From: Burkholderia ambifaria
GTDB taxonomy: Bacteria; Pseudomonadota; Gammaproteobacteria; Burkholderiales; Burkholderiaceae
Length of the DNA: 64,000 nucleotides
Assembly (NCBI RefSeq): GCF_001443045.1
Contig: NZ_LKPJ01000027.1
Span: 1,988-65,987 of the forward strand
Reading direction: 5' to 3'
Part shown: piece after piece, positions 1 to 8,083 of the stretch
Position numbering within the stretch: the first letter of the stretch is position 1
How the letters are laid out: the number at the start of each line of letters is the position of its first letter
The notes under the pieces: model-generated
Seen by the model: only the letters and a program-made list of their open reading frames with translations
Databases searched by the model: none
Told to the model about the DNA's origin: nothing
Program-made: the position numbers and the translations under genes

Positions 1-113
1 GGCGCCACCCTGTTACCGACGCGCCCCATCTAGGTAAACGGTCACCCGCAATGGGTTACCCATTGCGGGTGACCGTTTACCTAGATGGGGCGCGTCGGTA
101 ACAGGGTGGCGCC
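1..113. repeat. Perfect 113-bp palindrome at window edge
   Basis: Bases 1-56 are the exact reverse complement of bases 58-113, around a single central base at 57. The arms carry no ORF. The outer edge of the left arm is base 1, so the palindrome may continue beyond the window, or the source sequence may begin here. A fold-back assembly or sequencing chimera at a contig end would look exactly like this; so would two head-to-head copies of a mobile-element end. I do not recognise the arm as a specific insertion sequence terminus. Confidence 0.9.
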
Positions 114-440
114 AGCGCTACGCGCATGCGGCATGAGGTGACCGGCCTGCCAGGCCGGCACGGATAGAAGGTCGACCCGGCACTGACCGGTCAACAGACA
201 CCCTGACCTGAGTGACATTGACTTGCCAGGCTGCAAAAAGTGTAGGTCATCAGCGTCACAGCCTGCGATTCACAGGTTGTCTACGGGCAGCGTGCGTCTG
301 TTCGTAGCAGGCGACCCACACAAACTGACTGTAGATAACAGGTAAAGAGAGTTACTTCGCATAACGAAATTATCATCTCGAGCGGGGCTTGACTTCTGAT
401 TCCACATAGAAGGGCCTGTTCACGCTAATAACGGGCTTGC
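114..440. other. Non-coding region with small palindromes, mobile-element-like
   Basis: No credible gene is present. The stretch holds a 17-bp palindrome at 142-158 (8-bp arms CCGGCCTG around one base), a 10-bp palindrome TGACCGGTCA at 184-193, and scattered short inverted repeats. It is less GC-rich than the flanking genes. Together with the palindrome at 1-113 and the dif-like site at 354-380 this resembles the non-coding end or attachment region of a mobile element, but no recombinase or transposase is visible to confirm that. Confidence 0.4.
354..380 (+). other. dif-like (Xer) site candidate
   Basis: ACTTCGCATAA at 354-364 matches well the XerC arm of dif and pdif sites. After a 5-bp centre (365-369) the other arm starts TTAT, as XerD arms do, but then diverges from the usual TTATGTTAAAT. 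Only half the site is convincing, so this is a weak candidate for a degenerate dif-type or integrative-element attachment site. Confidence 0.25.
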
Positions 441-541
441 GCTGGCCCCCGGAAGGGCCAAGCGCAAGGAATGCGACGAAGCGAATACTCGACGTATTCG
501 CGACGCGCATGACGCGGCGATCGGCCCTTCCGGGGGCCAGC
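441..541. repeat. Nested inverted-repeat element (19-bp arms)
   Basis: GCTGGCCCCCGGAAGGGCC at 441-459 is the perfect reverse complement of 523-541. Nested inside is a second inverted repeat, GCGAATAC (481-488) and GTATTCGC (494-501). Both strands read through as short shadow ORFs with related peptides, as expected from a palindromic element. It looks like a dispersed intergenic repeat of the REP/hairpin kind between the mobile-like region and the first gene. It could also act as a bidirectional terminator or RNA hairpin. Confidence 0.6.
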
Positions 542-621
542 CCCACGAATGATTTTTTACTAACAGGGGAACGTGCCTTTCCGCTCGAACCCGCCGCGCA
601 GGCGGATCGCCGCGGCGCGCG

Positions 622-942
622 CTACTCGTAGATCTTGCCGGCGAACAGGATGTCCGCGATGCGCCGCCACGGGTTGTCGGGCAGGTCGTAGCAGCGCAGC
701 CCTTCCTCGGACGCTTCGGCCCAGTCGACCATCGCCTCCAGGTACTCGCCGATCGAGCGGTTTTCCCAGCCGAGCGCGGCGGCCGCGTATGGCGCCGGCG
801 GCACGTCGGCCTCGAGCTGGCGCTCCGTGTGCCAGTCATGGCCGAGCACGCGCAGGAAATGGATCAGCGAGCGCTCGTCGACCACCCGCTCCAGCGCATG
901 CTGCAACCGCGCGGCCATCTGGCTTCTCAGTTCGTCGTTCAT
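622..942 (-). CDS. Conserved hypothetical protein, 106 aa (DUF7660-like)
   Basis: A small acidic protein with no signal peptide or membrane segment. It has several conserved-looking aromatic positions (LGHDW, ALGWENRSIGEYLEAM, NPWRRIADIL) and ends in AGKIYE. The W..N.SIGEYLEAM and terminal GKIYE signature is what I associate with the DUF7660 family of uncharacterised small proteins; that assignment is from memory and not certain. It lies just downstream of the LysR gene on the same strand, separated by about 50 bases, and may be co-transcribed. The function is unknown. Confidence 0.7.
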   Translation of the reverse strand: MNDELRSQMAARLQHALERVVDERSLIHFLRVLGHDWHTERQLEADVPPAPYAAAALGWENRSIGEYLEAMVDWAEASEEGLRCYDLPDNPWRRIADILFAGKIYE

Positions 943-990
943 GCGTATCGTCCCCTGCCGGTTCGCCGGATACGTGCCGACGGCTCGACT

Positions 991-1863
991 TCACATCAGC
1001 AACTGCCGCGACAGCACCTCGCGCGCCTGCGTGACCGTCTCGCGTTCGCCCGGCATCGGCGGCGTCAGCGAGAACACCGCGTCGGGCAGCGCCGGCAGCC
1101 GGTATTTCGCGCCGAGCCGCACGAGGCCATCGCCGATCGCCGACGCGCACAGGCAGCCGACGCCGAGCCCCGCCGCGAGCATCGATTGCAGCCCCGCGAC
1201 GCCCGACGCGCTGTGCACCAGTACGTACGGCGCGTGCTGCTCGTCGAGCGAGCGCACCGCGATCTGATGCATCATGCAGTCGTCCGGCAGCAGCACGAGC
1301 GGCAGCGGCTCGGGCAACTGCTCGGCGAGCGCGGGCGACGTGACCCACGACAGCGGCTCGCGCCGCAGCACCCAGCGCGTATCGGCCGACGCGGGCCGGA
1401 ACGGGCCGCTCGACAGGTTCATCACGACACCGAGGTCGATCTGACCGCGCGCATGGGCGGCTTCGATCTCCGTGCTCTTCATCGCGCTCACATGCAGACT
1501 CAGTTGCGGGTAGCACTCCCGCAGCCGCGCGAGCAGGCCCGCGACTTCATGCGTCCGGTAGTAGTCGGTGATCGCGACGCGCAATTCGCCCTTGATCGCC
1601 TGTCCGCGCAGGTCGTCGAACGCGGCCTCGTTCAGCGCGACGATGCGCCGCGCATGCTGCAGCAGGCGCGCGCCGGCGGGTGTCGGCTCGACGCCGCGCT
1701 TGCTGCGCACGAACAGCGGCACGCCGGCGCGTGATTCGAGCTTGCGCACCTGATCGCTGACCGTCGACTGCGACAGGTGCAGCTGCGGCGCCGCGGCCGT
1801 CAGGCTGCCGGCATCAGCCACCGCCGCGAACGTGCGTAACTGATCCAGGTCGAAACCGCGCAT
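991..1863 (-). CDS. LysR family transcriptional regulator
   Basis: A 290-residue regulator. The N-terminal winged HTH (FDLDQLRTFAAVADAGSLTAAA through SQSTVSDQVRKLESRAGVPLF) is the canonical LysR DNA-binding domain, followed by a periplasmic-binding-like effector domain of usual length. I prefer the ATG at 1863 over the in-frame ATG at 1875, because GGAGAGGG lies at correct spacing before it and because the upstream ATG sits inside a LysR-type inverted repeat at 1873-1897. It is divergent from the MFS transporter at 2019, the classic arrangement for a LysR regulator controlling its neighbour. The ligand is unknown. Confidence 0.9.
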   Translation of the reverse strand: MRGFDLDQLRTFAAVADAGSLTAAAPQLHLSQSTVSDQVRKLESRAGVPLFVRSKRGVEPTPAGARLLQHARRIVALNEAAFDDLRGQAIKGELRVAITDYYRTHEVAGLLARLRECYPQLSLHVSAMKSTEIEAAHARGQIDLGVVMNLSSGPFRPASADTRWVLRREPLSWVTSPALAEQLPEPLPLVLLPDDCMMHQIAVRSLDEQHAPYVLVHSASGVAGLQSMLAAGLGVGCLCASAIGDGLVRLGAKYRLPALPDAVFSLTPPMPGERETVTQAREVLSRQLLM

Positions 1864-1872
1864 TGCCCTCTC

Positions 1873-1897
1873 CATCCATCGAATAACCCGATGGATG
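1873..1897. promoter_or_regulatory. Candidate LysR operator (9-bp arms, T-N11-A)
   Basis: CATCCATCG (1873-1881) and CGATGGATG (1889-1897) are perfect inverted repeats with a 7-bp spacer. T1879 and A1891 form the T-N11-A core typical of LysR boxes. The site sits in the divergent region between the LysR gene and the MFS gene, so it is a likely autoregulatory and target operator. Confidence 0.65.
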
Positions 1898-2018
1898 CTA
1901 CCACCAATTCCCGCTTTTCCGAATCATCGACGGTCCCCAGAATATCGGTTCAACGGCCCGCCTGAACCCGTTTCGACCGGATTCAGCATACGGCCCTCAT
2001 TCTTCCGGACCTTCGTTC

Positions 2019-3479
2019 ATGACCGACAACACCCTCGTCCCTTGCGCGCCGGCCGGCGCGGCCGTCGCGGCACCGCCGCGCAGCCATCACGGCTGGGCGC
2101 TCGTGGTCCTGCTGGTCGGCGCCATTCTGCCGCCGCTCGACTACTTCATCGTGAATCTCGCGCTGCCGGCCATCCGCGACGGCATCGGCGCGCGGCCGGC
2201 CGAGTTGCAGCTCGTCGTGTCGGCCTACGCGTGCGCGAACGCGGTCGTGCAGATCACCGGCGGCCGTCTGGGCGACCTGTACGGCCGCAAGTGGATGTTC
2301 ATGGTCGGAATGGCCGGCTTCGTCGTCGCGTCGGCGCTGTGCGGGCTCGCCGGCAGCGGCGCGGTGCTGGTCGGCGGCCGCGTGCTGCAGGGCCTGTTCG
2401 CTGCGATCCTCGCGCCGCAGGTGCTCGCGACGATCCGCAGCGTGTTCAGCCCGCAGGAGCAGGTGCGCGTGATGGGCTTCTACGGTTTCGTGTTCGGCCT
2501 CGCGGCCGTGATCGGCCAGCTCGGTGGCGGCGCGCTGATCAGCCTGCATCCGTTCGGGCTCGGCTGGCGCGCGATCTTCCTGGTCAATGTGCCGATCGGC
2601 ATCCTCGCGCTGCTCGGCAGCTGGCGCTTCATCCCGGAAAGCCGGCCGCCGCGCGGCCAGCGCATCGACCTGCCCGGCACGGTGCTGCTGTCGCTGTTCC
2701 TGCTGATGCTCGTCTATCCGCTCACGCACGGACGCGAGGCCGGCTGGCCGCTGTGGATGGTCGCGTGCGTCGCCGGTGCGCTGCCGGTGCTTGGCGCGTT
2801 GCTGGCGGTCGAAGCGCGCCGCCTCGCCGGCGGCCGCGATCCGCTGCTCGACGTGCGGCTGCTGCGCAACCCGGTCGTCGCGCTCGGGCTCACGCTCGCC
2901 TTCCTGTTCTACATGCTGAGCGTGTTTTTCCTGAGCTACGGGATCTATCTGCAGGGCTGCCTGAACTGGTCGCCGCTCGCGTCGGGGCTCGCGATCCTGC
3001 CGCTCGGCATCGGCTTCCTCGCGAGCCCGCTGCTGATGCCGCGGCTCGTCGGCCGGTTCGGCGGCTATCGCGTGCTCACGCTCGGCTTCGCGATGCTGAC
3101 AGCCGGCGTCGCGACCGCGGCCGCGCTGGCCGGCGAACACGCGCCGGGCCCGGGCTTCTATGCGGGCATCGCGGCAATCGGGATCGGGCAAGGCCTCGTG
3201 CTGCCGTCGGTCGTGCGGATCGTGCTCGCGGAAGTCGACGCGGCCCGTGCTGGGGTCGCGTCGGGCATGGTCACCGCGATGTTGCAGATCGGCGCGGCGG
3301 TTGGTGCGGCGACGCTCGGCGGGCTGTTCTTCGCGCGGCTCGGCGCACATCCGGCCGCAGCCGACTACGTCGCGGGCTTCCGGACGGCGATGTGGGCGCT
3401 GACGGCCCTGCTGCTCGCGTGCATCGCGCTGTCGGCCGCGTTGGGGCCGATGCATCGGCGGGCGCGTGCCGCCGCGTGA
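2019..3479 (+). CDS. MFS transporter, DHA2-type drug efflux
   Basis: A 486-residue inner-membrane protein with about 14 hydrophobic segments. It has the MFS motif-A loop after the second segment (GGRLGDLYGRKWMF) and a motif-C-like stretch (GPxxG-type, here VIGQLGGGALI) in the fifth. Length and segment number fit the DHA2 (EmrB/QacA) proton-antiporter family, which exports small hydrophobic or cationic compounds. It is divergent from the LysR regulator at 991-1863 and is probably its target. No periplasmic adaptor or outer-membrane channel gene is adjacent, so it likely acts alone. The substrate cannot be told from sequence. Confidence 0.9.
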   Translation: MTDNTLVPCAPAGAAVAAPPRSHHGWALVVLLVGAILPPLDYFIVNLALPAIRDGIGARPAELQLVVSAYACANAVVQITGGRLGDLYGRKWMFMVGMAGFVVASALCGLAGSGAVLVGGRVLQGLFAAILAPQVLATIRSVFSPQEQVRVMGFYGFVFGLAAVIGQLGGGALISLHPFGLGWRAIFLVNVPIGILALLGSWRFIPESRPPRGQRIDLPGTVLLSLFLLMLVYPLTHGREAGWPLWMVACVAGALPVLGALLAVEARRLAGGRDPLLDVRLLRNPVVALGLTLAFLFYMLSVFFLSYGIYLQGCLNWSPLASGLAILPLGIGFLASPLLMPRLVGRFGGYRVLTLGFAMLTAGVATAAALAGEHAPGPGFYAGIAAIGIGQGLVLPSVVRIVLAEVDAARAGVASGMVTAMLQIGAAVGAATLGGLFFARLGAHPAAADYVAGFRTAMWALTALLLACIALSAALGPMHRRARAAA

Positions 3480-3561
3480 CGCTGCGCGGCCGGGAACGCA
3501 CCCCGGCTACAGCGAAACGGGAACGATGCCGGCACGGCCGCTCGCCGGCATCGGCATCATT

Positions 3562-3771
3562 TCACTGCGGCTTCTGTTGCGGATGCCGCGCTTCCCATTC
3601 GGCCAGTTCGACGCGATAACGCGCCAGCGCGTCGTCGTACAGGTCGAAAACGCACGGCGAGCAACCGCTGTTGCAGCAGTCTTCCAGTTCGGGTTGTTCG
3701 GGCGGGATCGGACGTGGATCGTCGTCAGGTGTATCCGCAGGGGAGGCAGGCTTGGTCACGGCTTCAGTCAC
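3562..3771 (-). CDS. Small oxidoreductase-like (OXLD1-type) domain protein
   Basis: A 69-residue protein with the short cysteine-rich signature PPEQPELEDCCNSGCSPCVF followed by DLYDDALARYR. This is the oxidoreductase-like domain (PF09791) common in proteobacteria and in mitochondrial OXLD1. The four clustered cysteines suggest metal or redox function, but no reaction is established. The open frame extends upstream to an ATG at 3882, which would overlap the start of the divergent RidA gene; GTG at 3771 gives MTEAVTKPAS and the usual family length. No strong ribosome site is visible, so the start is uncertain. Confidence 0.75.
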   Translation of the reverse strand: MTEAVTKPASPADTPDDDPRPIPPEQPELEDCCNSGCSPCVFDLYDDALARYRVELAEWEARHPQQKPQ

Positions 3772-3880
3772 ACGATGTCGGACGAACAGTATACGGTGAT
3801 GGTCAGCACCATGCGGGTACGCGCGCCCGCCGGGCCATGCATGCGCATCTGCCGCCGACCCTACGGTAAGGAGCCGCGTC

Positions 3881-4291
3881 ATGGCTGAAGCAGTGAATCC
3901 GACGGAAGTCTGGGCGCCGTTCGGCGCGTTCTCGACGGCCGTGATCCAGGGCGACGGCCGGATCGTTCACCTGAAGGGGCAAGTGGCGCTCGACCGAGAC
4001 GGCCAGGTGGTCGGCCACGGCGACATGCGCACGCAGGTGCGGCAGACGCTCGACAACATCCGCGACATGCTCGCCTCGATGAGCGGGCAGATGCAGGACG
4101 TGATCTCGCTCGTGCATTACGCGACCGACATCGACGCGTTCATGCAGGCCGGCGACATCCGCAAGACGTACTTCGCCGAGCCCTATCCGGTGACGACGAC
4201 CGTCCAGGTCCAGCGTCTCTACCATCCCGATCTGCTGATCGAGATCACTGCGGTCGCGGAAATTCCGCGTGCGAGATTTCGCATGCCTTGA
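3881..4291 (+). CDS. RidA family protein
   Basis: A 136-residue YjgF/YER057c/UK114 (RidA) fold protein. The family includes enamine/imine deaminases that clear reactive intermediates from PLP enzymes, and several subgroups with no known activity. The typical order is present: the hydrophobic GQVALDRDGQVVG strand, the Q..Q.L.NI.. helix, and the C-terminal LIEITAVAEI strand. The catalytic arginine region of canonical RidA (A.RAA.) is replaced here (QVQRLYHPDLL), which suggests a non-canonical subgroup. It starts just after AAGGAG and is a monocistron by position. Confidence 0.88.
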   Translation: MAEAVNPTEVWAPFGAFSTAVIQGDGRIVHLKGQVALDRDGQVVGHGDMRTQVRQTLDNIRDMLASMSGQMQDVISLVHYATDIDAFMQAGDIRKTYFAEPYPVTTTVQVQRLYHPDLLIEITAVAEIPRARFRMP

Positions 4292-4320
4292 CGATGCCGT
4301 GCCGCGTGCGGCCCGCCCCG

Positions 4321-5034
4321 TTACGCCACGCGCCCGCTCACCGGAATCGATGCGCCGGTGATCGCCTGCGCGTCGGCCGACAGCAGGAACCCGATCGTCG
4401 CCGCGAGCTGGTCGGGCCGGACCCAGCGCGAGAAGTCCGCGTCGGGCATGTCCTTGCGGTTCGGCGGCGTGTCGATGATGCTCGGCAACAGCGCGTTCAC
4501 TGTCACGCCGCGATCGAGCAGCTCCGCCGCCAGCGCCTCGGTGAGCCGCGCGACGCCCGCCTTCGCGGCCGCGTACGCGCCCATCCCCGCGCCGGCCTTG
4601 AACGCCGCGCCCGCGCCGATGTTGACGATGCGGCCGGCCGGGCTTGCCACCAGATACGGCAGCGCGGCCTTCGACGCGTTCAGCGCCGTCTTCACGTTCA
4701 GTTCGTACATGCGGTCCCACGTGGCTGCATCGCCGTCGGCGATCGTCTGCCACACGAACGCGCCCGCGATGTTCAGCAGCGCGTCGACGCGGCCGAATTC
4801 GCGATTCACGGTGTCGAGCGCGCGCACGGCCGCCTGCGGATCGACGAGGTCGATGCCGCCGATGCGCAGCGCATCGGCCGGCACGCCGGGCAACGCCTGC
4901 GCGTCCGGCGCCGCGCCGCGGCCGATCAGCGCGACGCGGGCACCGCGCTGGCCGAGCCAGGCAGCCGTGGCGGCGCCGAGATGGCCGAATCCGCCGGTGA
5001 TCGCGACTGCCTTGCCTTTCAGGTCGTGTTCCAT
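4321..5034 (-). CDS. Short-chain dehydrogenase/reductase
   Basis: A 237-residue classical SDR. The Rossmann glycine motif appears near the N-terminus (AITGGFGHLGAATA), NIAGAF replaces the NNAG motif, and the active-site YAAAK occurs after the conserved serine-region strand IVNIGAG. The family oxidises or reduces hydroxyl/keto substrates with NAD(P). It faces away from the RidA gene (convergent) and has the hydroxylase gene upstream on the same strand about 100 bases away, with a hairpin between them. The substrate is unknown. Confidence 0.9.
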   Translation of the reverse strand: MEHDLKGKAVAITGGFGHLGAATAAWLGQRGARVALIGRGAAPDAQALPGVPADALRIGGIDLVDPQAAVRALDTVNREFGRVDALLNIAGAFVWQTIADGDAATWDRMYELNVKTALNASKAALPYLVASPAGRIVNIGAGAAFKAGAGMGAYAAAKAGVARLTEALAAELLDRGVTVNALLPSIIDTPPNRKDMPDADFSRWVRPDQLAATIGFLLSADAQAITGASIPVSGRVA

Positions 5035-5085
5035 CGATGAGCTCTCCTGGGTCGAGGATGGGTTGATGCGTGTTTCAGGGTAAAT

Positions 5086-5116
5086 GCCGGCCGCGACGCG
5101 GGTGGGTCCGGCCGGC
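5086..5116 (-). terminator. Hairpin after the hydroxylase gene
   Basis: GCCGGCC (5086-5092) pairs with GGCCGGC (5110-5116) just past the stop of the hydroxylase gene at 5138. Only a short T run (ATTTA) follows on the minus strand, so it is a weak intrinsic terminator or a processing hairpin before the SDR gene. Confidence 0.4.
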
Positions 5117-5137
5117 GTTTCGACAGCGTAGCGCCGT

Positions 5138-6046
5138 TCACGCTTCCGTGCGCACGGCGACGAGTTTGCGGCGGCGCAGTTCCTCCGTCGTTTCGCCCTG
5201 GTTGTCCGGACGCCAGCCCGGCGGCAGCATCACGAAACGCAGCGCGGTCCACACGTCGCGGGCCGTCGCGACGTCGCGGGCCAGACTCGCCCAGTGCTCG
5301 AGCTCGACGACGAGCGGATTGCGCGAACGGGTCGGCGTGACGAGGCCGTAACGGCACGGTTCGTCGGCACGTTCGGCGACATAGGTGCCGAACAGCCGGT
5401 CGAACACGATCAGCACGCCGCCGTAGTTCGCGTCGAGGTAGTCGAGGTTCGACGCATGGTGGACGCGATGCGCGGACGGCGTGTTGAACACGTATTCGAG
5501 CCAGCCGAGCTTCGGTAGCCACGTGTTGTGCAGCCAGAACTGGTACATCAGGTTGAACGACAGGATCGCGAGCACGGCTTCCGGACGCACGCCGAGCCAG
5601 ACGAGCGGCGTGAAGAACATTGCCGCGCCAGCGATCTTGCCGGTCCAGCCGAGACGGAACGCGGACGACAAGGTGAGCTGGTTCGGCGAATGATGCACCG
5701 CATGGGTCGACCAGAAGAAGCGAACCCGGTGCGACGCGCGGTGATACCAGTAGTAGCAGAACTCCTGGCCGACGAACACGAGCAGCGCGAGCGCGACGCT
5801 GTGCAACGGGATCGTGAACAGCCGGTGCGTCCATGCGAAATCGAAGATCGGTGTCGCGAGCGACAGCGGCACCAGTGCAAGCAGCTTGCGGCCCGCGAGA
5901 TCGGCAAGCGACAGCCAGACCTCGTTCCAGTCGAACGGCTCGGACTGGCGGCTGCGGCGCCAGGTGAGTACGGCCGCCTCGACGAGCGAAACGGCGATGA
6001 TGAACAGGGTGACGTAGTACGCGAGCTTGCCGGTGGAGGTGAGCAT
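5138..6046 (-). CDS. Sterol desaturase / fatty acid hydroxylase family protein
   Basis: A 302-residue integral membrane di-iron enzyme. All three histidine boxes of the fatty acid hydroxylase superfamily are visible: HRASH, HAVHHS and HRVHH, between hydrophobic segments. Family members use oxygen and two irons to hydroxylate or desaturate sterols, fatty acids or carotenoids. The ATG at 6046 (MLTSTGKL) is preceded by AGGAACG at good spacing; the longer open frame upstream is non-coding. A block of 10-bp tandem repeats lies 110 bases upstream (6157-6196), so it may belong to the regulon of the nearby two-component system. The actual substrate is unknown. Confidence 0.9.
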   Translation of the reverse strand: MLTSTGKLAYYVTLFIIAVSLVEAAVLTWRRSRQSEPFDWNEVWLSLADLAGRKLLALVPLSLATPIFDFAWTHRLFTIPLHSVALALLVFVGQEFCYYWYHRASHRVRFFWSTHAVHHSPNQLTLSSAFRLGWTGKIAGAAMFFTPLVWLGVRPEAVLAILSFNLMYQFWLHNTWLPKLGWLEYVFNTPSAHRVHHASNLDYLDANYGGVLIVFDRLFGTYVAERADEPCRYGLVTPTRSRNPLVVELEHWASLARDVATARDVWTALRFVMLPPGWRPDNQGETTEELRRRKLVAVRTEA

Positions 6047-6156
6047 GATGGGTCGTTCCTTCGGTTGAGTCGGACGCGTCATGTGCGGCACGTGCCGCAG
6101 TCGCGTCGAATGGAACGCACTGTAGTGGGCGGGGCGCGGTAAAGCCACGGAGGAAA

Positions 6157-6196
6157 TGTGTCGCCGTATGTCGCCATACGTCGCCGTACGTCGCCG
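6157..6196 (+). promoter_or_regulatory. Four tandem 10-bp repeats, candidate OmpR-type sites
   Basis: Four consecutive decamers read TGTGTCGCCG, TATGTCGCCA, TACGTCGCCG and TACGTCGCCG. Head-to-tail 10-bp half-sites are the binding pattern of OmpR-subfamily response regulators, and such a regulator is encoded at 8434-9147. The block lies 110 bases upstream of the hydroxylase gene. Confidence 0.55.
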
Positions 6197-6289
6197 CAGC
6201 AGCGGGCCGGGCAGGATTGCGGCCGTGGGCCTGCGTGAGCGGGGCCGGGAAGGGGTTGCGGGCTCGTGTCGCGTTCGGCCAGCGGGAAA

Positions 6290-6309
6290 TATGTCGGCGT
6301 ATGTCATGA
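6290..6309 (+). promoter_or_regulatory. Two tandem 10-bp repeats, candidate OmpR-type site
   Basis: TATGTCGGCG followed by TATGTCATGA. The same 20-mer, except its last base, recurs in reverse orientation at 10511-10530, upstream of the lipoprotein gene. It sits in the divergent region upstream of the hydroxylase gene. Confidence 0.5.
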
Positions 6310-6574
6310 CGCGGCGGTGGCCGAAGATGGAGCACGACATGATTTCGGGTGTCGCGGCTTCGCGATGCGCACGACGATCGAATGGCGTGGCTTGTTACGG
6401 GTCGCGGATATCTGCGGCATTCATCCGACGGTAGGCCGGGACACGGCACGGTGAATGGCGATCCGGCTGCGCTTCGGCGGTTGACGTTCGGTATCCGAAG
6501 CGCCCGTGTATCACCTTGTTACGTCGATCGCACAATCCGGCGCCGCAGCATCCATCCACGAATCGGTCGGCAAA

Positions 6575-6594
6575 TATGTCGCCGTATGTCGCCG
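6575..6594 (+). promoter_or_regulatory. Two tandem 10-bp repeats, candidate OmpR-type site
   Basis: Two perfect copies of TATGTCGCCG in tandem, about 260 bases upstream of the exported Gly/Pro-rich protein gene that opens the two-component module. Confidence 0.55.
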
Positions 6595-6857
6595 TGACAT
6601 GAATGCGGACCGCGCGTGATACACCTTCCCGAATCGCGCCGCGGTTCGAATGCTCACGACCGTCGCCGTCTGAACCGCGCCAGGCCTGGAGCGCCGGCTC
6701 CCCACCGCGCCCGGCATCCGATTCGTCGTACCGAAAAAACCGCGCCACGTGTAACACCGCGACATCTTTTATGACGCGACGGGCGCGCGTCGCCGTCCTA
6801 AAGTTCGTCCCGTCGCCACGCCACCGCGTGCATCGAAACGAACCGCAAGGACACCCG

Positions 6858-7976
6858 ATGAAAACCCGCCTCCTCGTCACCGCCACCCTCGTCACGCTCG
6901 CCAGCGCACCGGCCTTCGCCGGCTGGTCCGGCCACGGCACCGCCTACACGCCGCACGGCACCTACAGCGGCGCGCACGCCGGCTTCTGCGGCGGCGGCAG
7001 CTGCTCGCATGCGGGCGGCGTGATCGGCCCCGGCGGCGGCATCGCGACCAACACGGGCACCGTCACGCGCACTGCGCCCGGCCAGTTCTCCAACAGCGGC
7101 ACGGCGGTCGGCCCCAACGGCCGCTCGGTCCAGCACAGCGGCGACACGAGCTGCGCGGACGGCACCTGCTCGCATACCGGTTCGCTGACGGGCTCGGACG
7201 GCCGCAGTGCGTCGACGTCGGGCAGCGTGACGCGCAACGGCCCCGGCCAGTATTCGTCGAGCGGCACGATCACCGGGGCGAACGGCAACACGGCCAGCCA
7301 CAGCGCAGCGACGAATTGCGCGGGCTCGACCTGCTCGCGCTCGGGCACCGTGACCGGTGCGGACGGCCAGAGCGTCACGCATTCCGGCAGCGCGACGCGC
7401 GTGGCGCCGGGCGTCGTGACGACGTCGGGCGGCTCGACCGTCGTGCATGGCGGCACGGTGTCGACCGGCGGCACGGCCGTGATCCACGGCAACACGACGG
7501 CAGGCGGCACGGTTGTCGTCGCCGCCGGTGCGGTGCCGGTGCCTGTCCCTGTGCCTGTCCCGGTGCCGGCCCCGGTCGTCGTTCCGGTCGCACCGCCCCC
7601 GCCGGCGGCCGTGGTCGTGACTGCACCGCCGCCGGCAACCACGGCGGTCGCTGTCGCGTCGCCGGCGCCTGCAGCCGTCGTCACCACGCCGCCGCCCGCC
7701 CCCGTCGTCATTGCACCGGTGCCGCCCAGAACCATCGTCGTCACGCCGCCGAAGGTCGTGCGCGTCGCCGCGCCGAAGGCCGTCGTGGTCGCTCCCGCAC
7801 CGCGCGTCGTCTATGTCGCACCGCCGCCGCCGAAGGTCCTGTACCTCGCGCCGCCGCTGCCGCGTTCCGTGTACGTCGCACCGCGCGCCGTGTATGTCGC
7901 CCACCCGCCGCGGGCGGTCGTCTGGGTACCCGCCCACTGGGCCGGCCGCGTGTGGGTGCCCGCGCACTGGGCGTGA
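6858..7976 (+). CDS. Exported Gly/Thr- and Pro/Val-rich protein
   Basis: A 372-residue protein with a clear signal peptide (MKTRLLVTATLVTLASAPAFA). The first half is Gly/Ser/Thr-rich with a recurring unit of about 45 residues (S-C-x2-GxCSH/S ... G-x-V-T-R-x-x-P-G-Q-F/Y-S-x-S-G-T), seen at least three times with paired cysteines. The second half is a Pro/Val/Ala-rich stalk containing a run of PV dipeptides. It ends with two WVPAHWA repeats, related to the YXWGXW-type tail repeat of exported beta-proteobacterial proteins. Start ATG 6858 follows GCAAGGACACCC. It is the first gene of the module with the EF-hand protein and two-component pair, and probably an envelope or surface protein; no enzymatic domain is seen. 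Confidence 0.8.
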   Translation: MKTRLLVTATLVTLASAPAFAGWSGHGTAYTPHGTYSGAHAGFCGGGSCSHAGGVIGPGGGIATNTGTVTRTAPGQFSNSGTAVGPNGRSVQHSGDTSCADGTCSHTGSLTGSDGRSASTSGSVTRNGPGQYSSSGTITGANGNTASHSAATNCAGSTCSRSGTVTGADGQSVTHSGSATRVAPGVVTTSGGSTVVHGGTVSTGGTAVIHGNTTAGGTVVVAAGAVPVPVPVPVPVPAPVVVPVAPPPPAAVVVTAPPPATTAVAVASPAPAAVVTTPPPAPVVIAPVPPRTIVVTPPKVVRVAAPKAVVVAPAPRVVYVAPPPPKVLYLAPPLPRSVYVAPRAVYVAHPPRAVVWVPAHWAGRVWVPAHWA

Positions 7977-8083
7977 CGCGGCGCCGGCACCGCCGCTCGA
8001 CCGAGCCGTTTCGTTTCGTTTTCCATCCGTTTCATCAACCATCCGGCCGGCGCAGACCGCCGGCCACGCAAGGAGAAACCCCC

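Larger units (their letters stand above)
6047..6857. other. Intergenic region with repeats, no gene
   Basis: About 0.8 kb between two divergent genes. Short ORFs are present on both strands but none looks coding. It contains three of the four 10-bp repeat blocks described separately and an inverted repeat GCGCTTCGG (6469-6477) / CCGAAGCGC (6495-6503). It is best read as a long divergent control region. Confidence 0.6.

Noticed and set aside
1895..3619. Plus-strand open frame of 574 codons overlapping the MFS gene
   Set aside because: It is Arg/Pro-rich out-of-frame translation. The MFS frame at 2019-3479 has clear membrane segments and motifs.
6640..6660. Possible tRNA from a GGTTCGAAT stretch
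   Set aside because: There is no matching acceptor stem, anticodon arm or CCA end in the flanking sequence.
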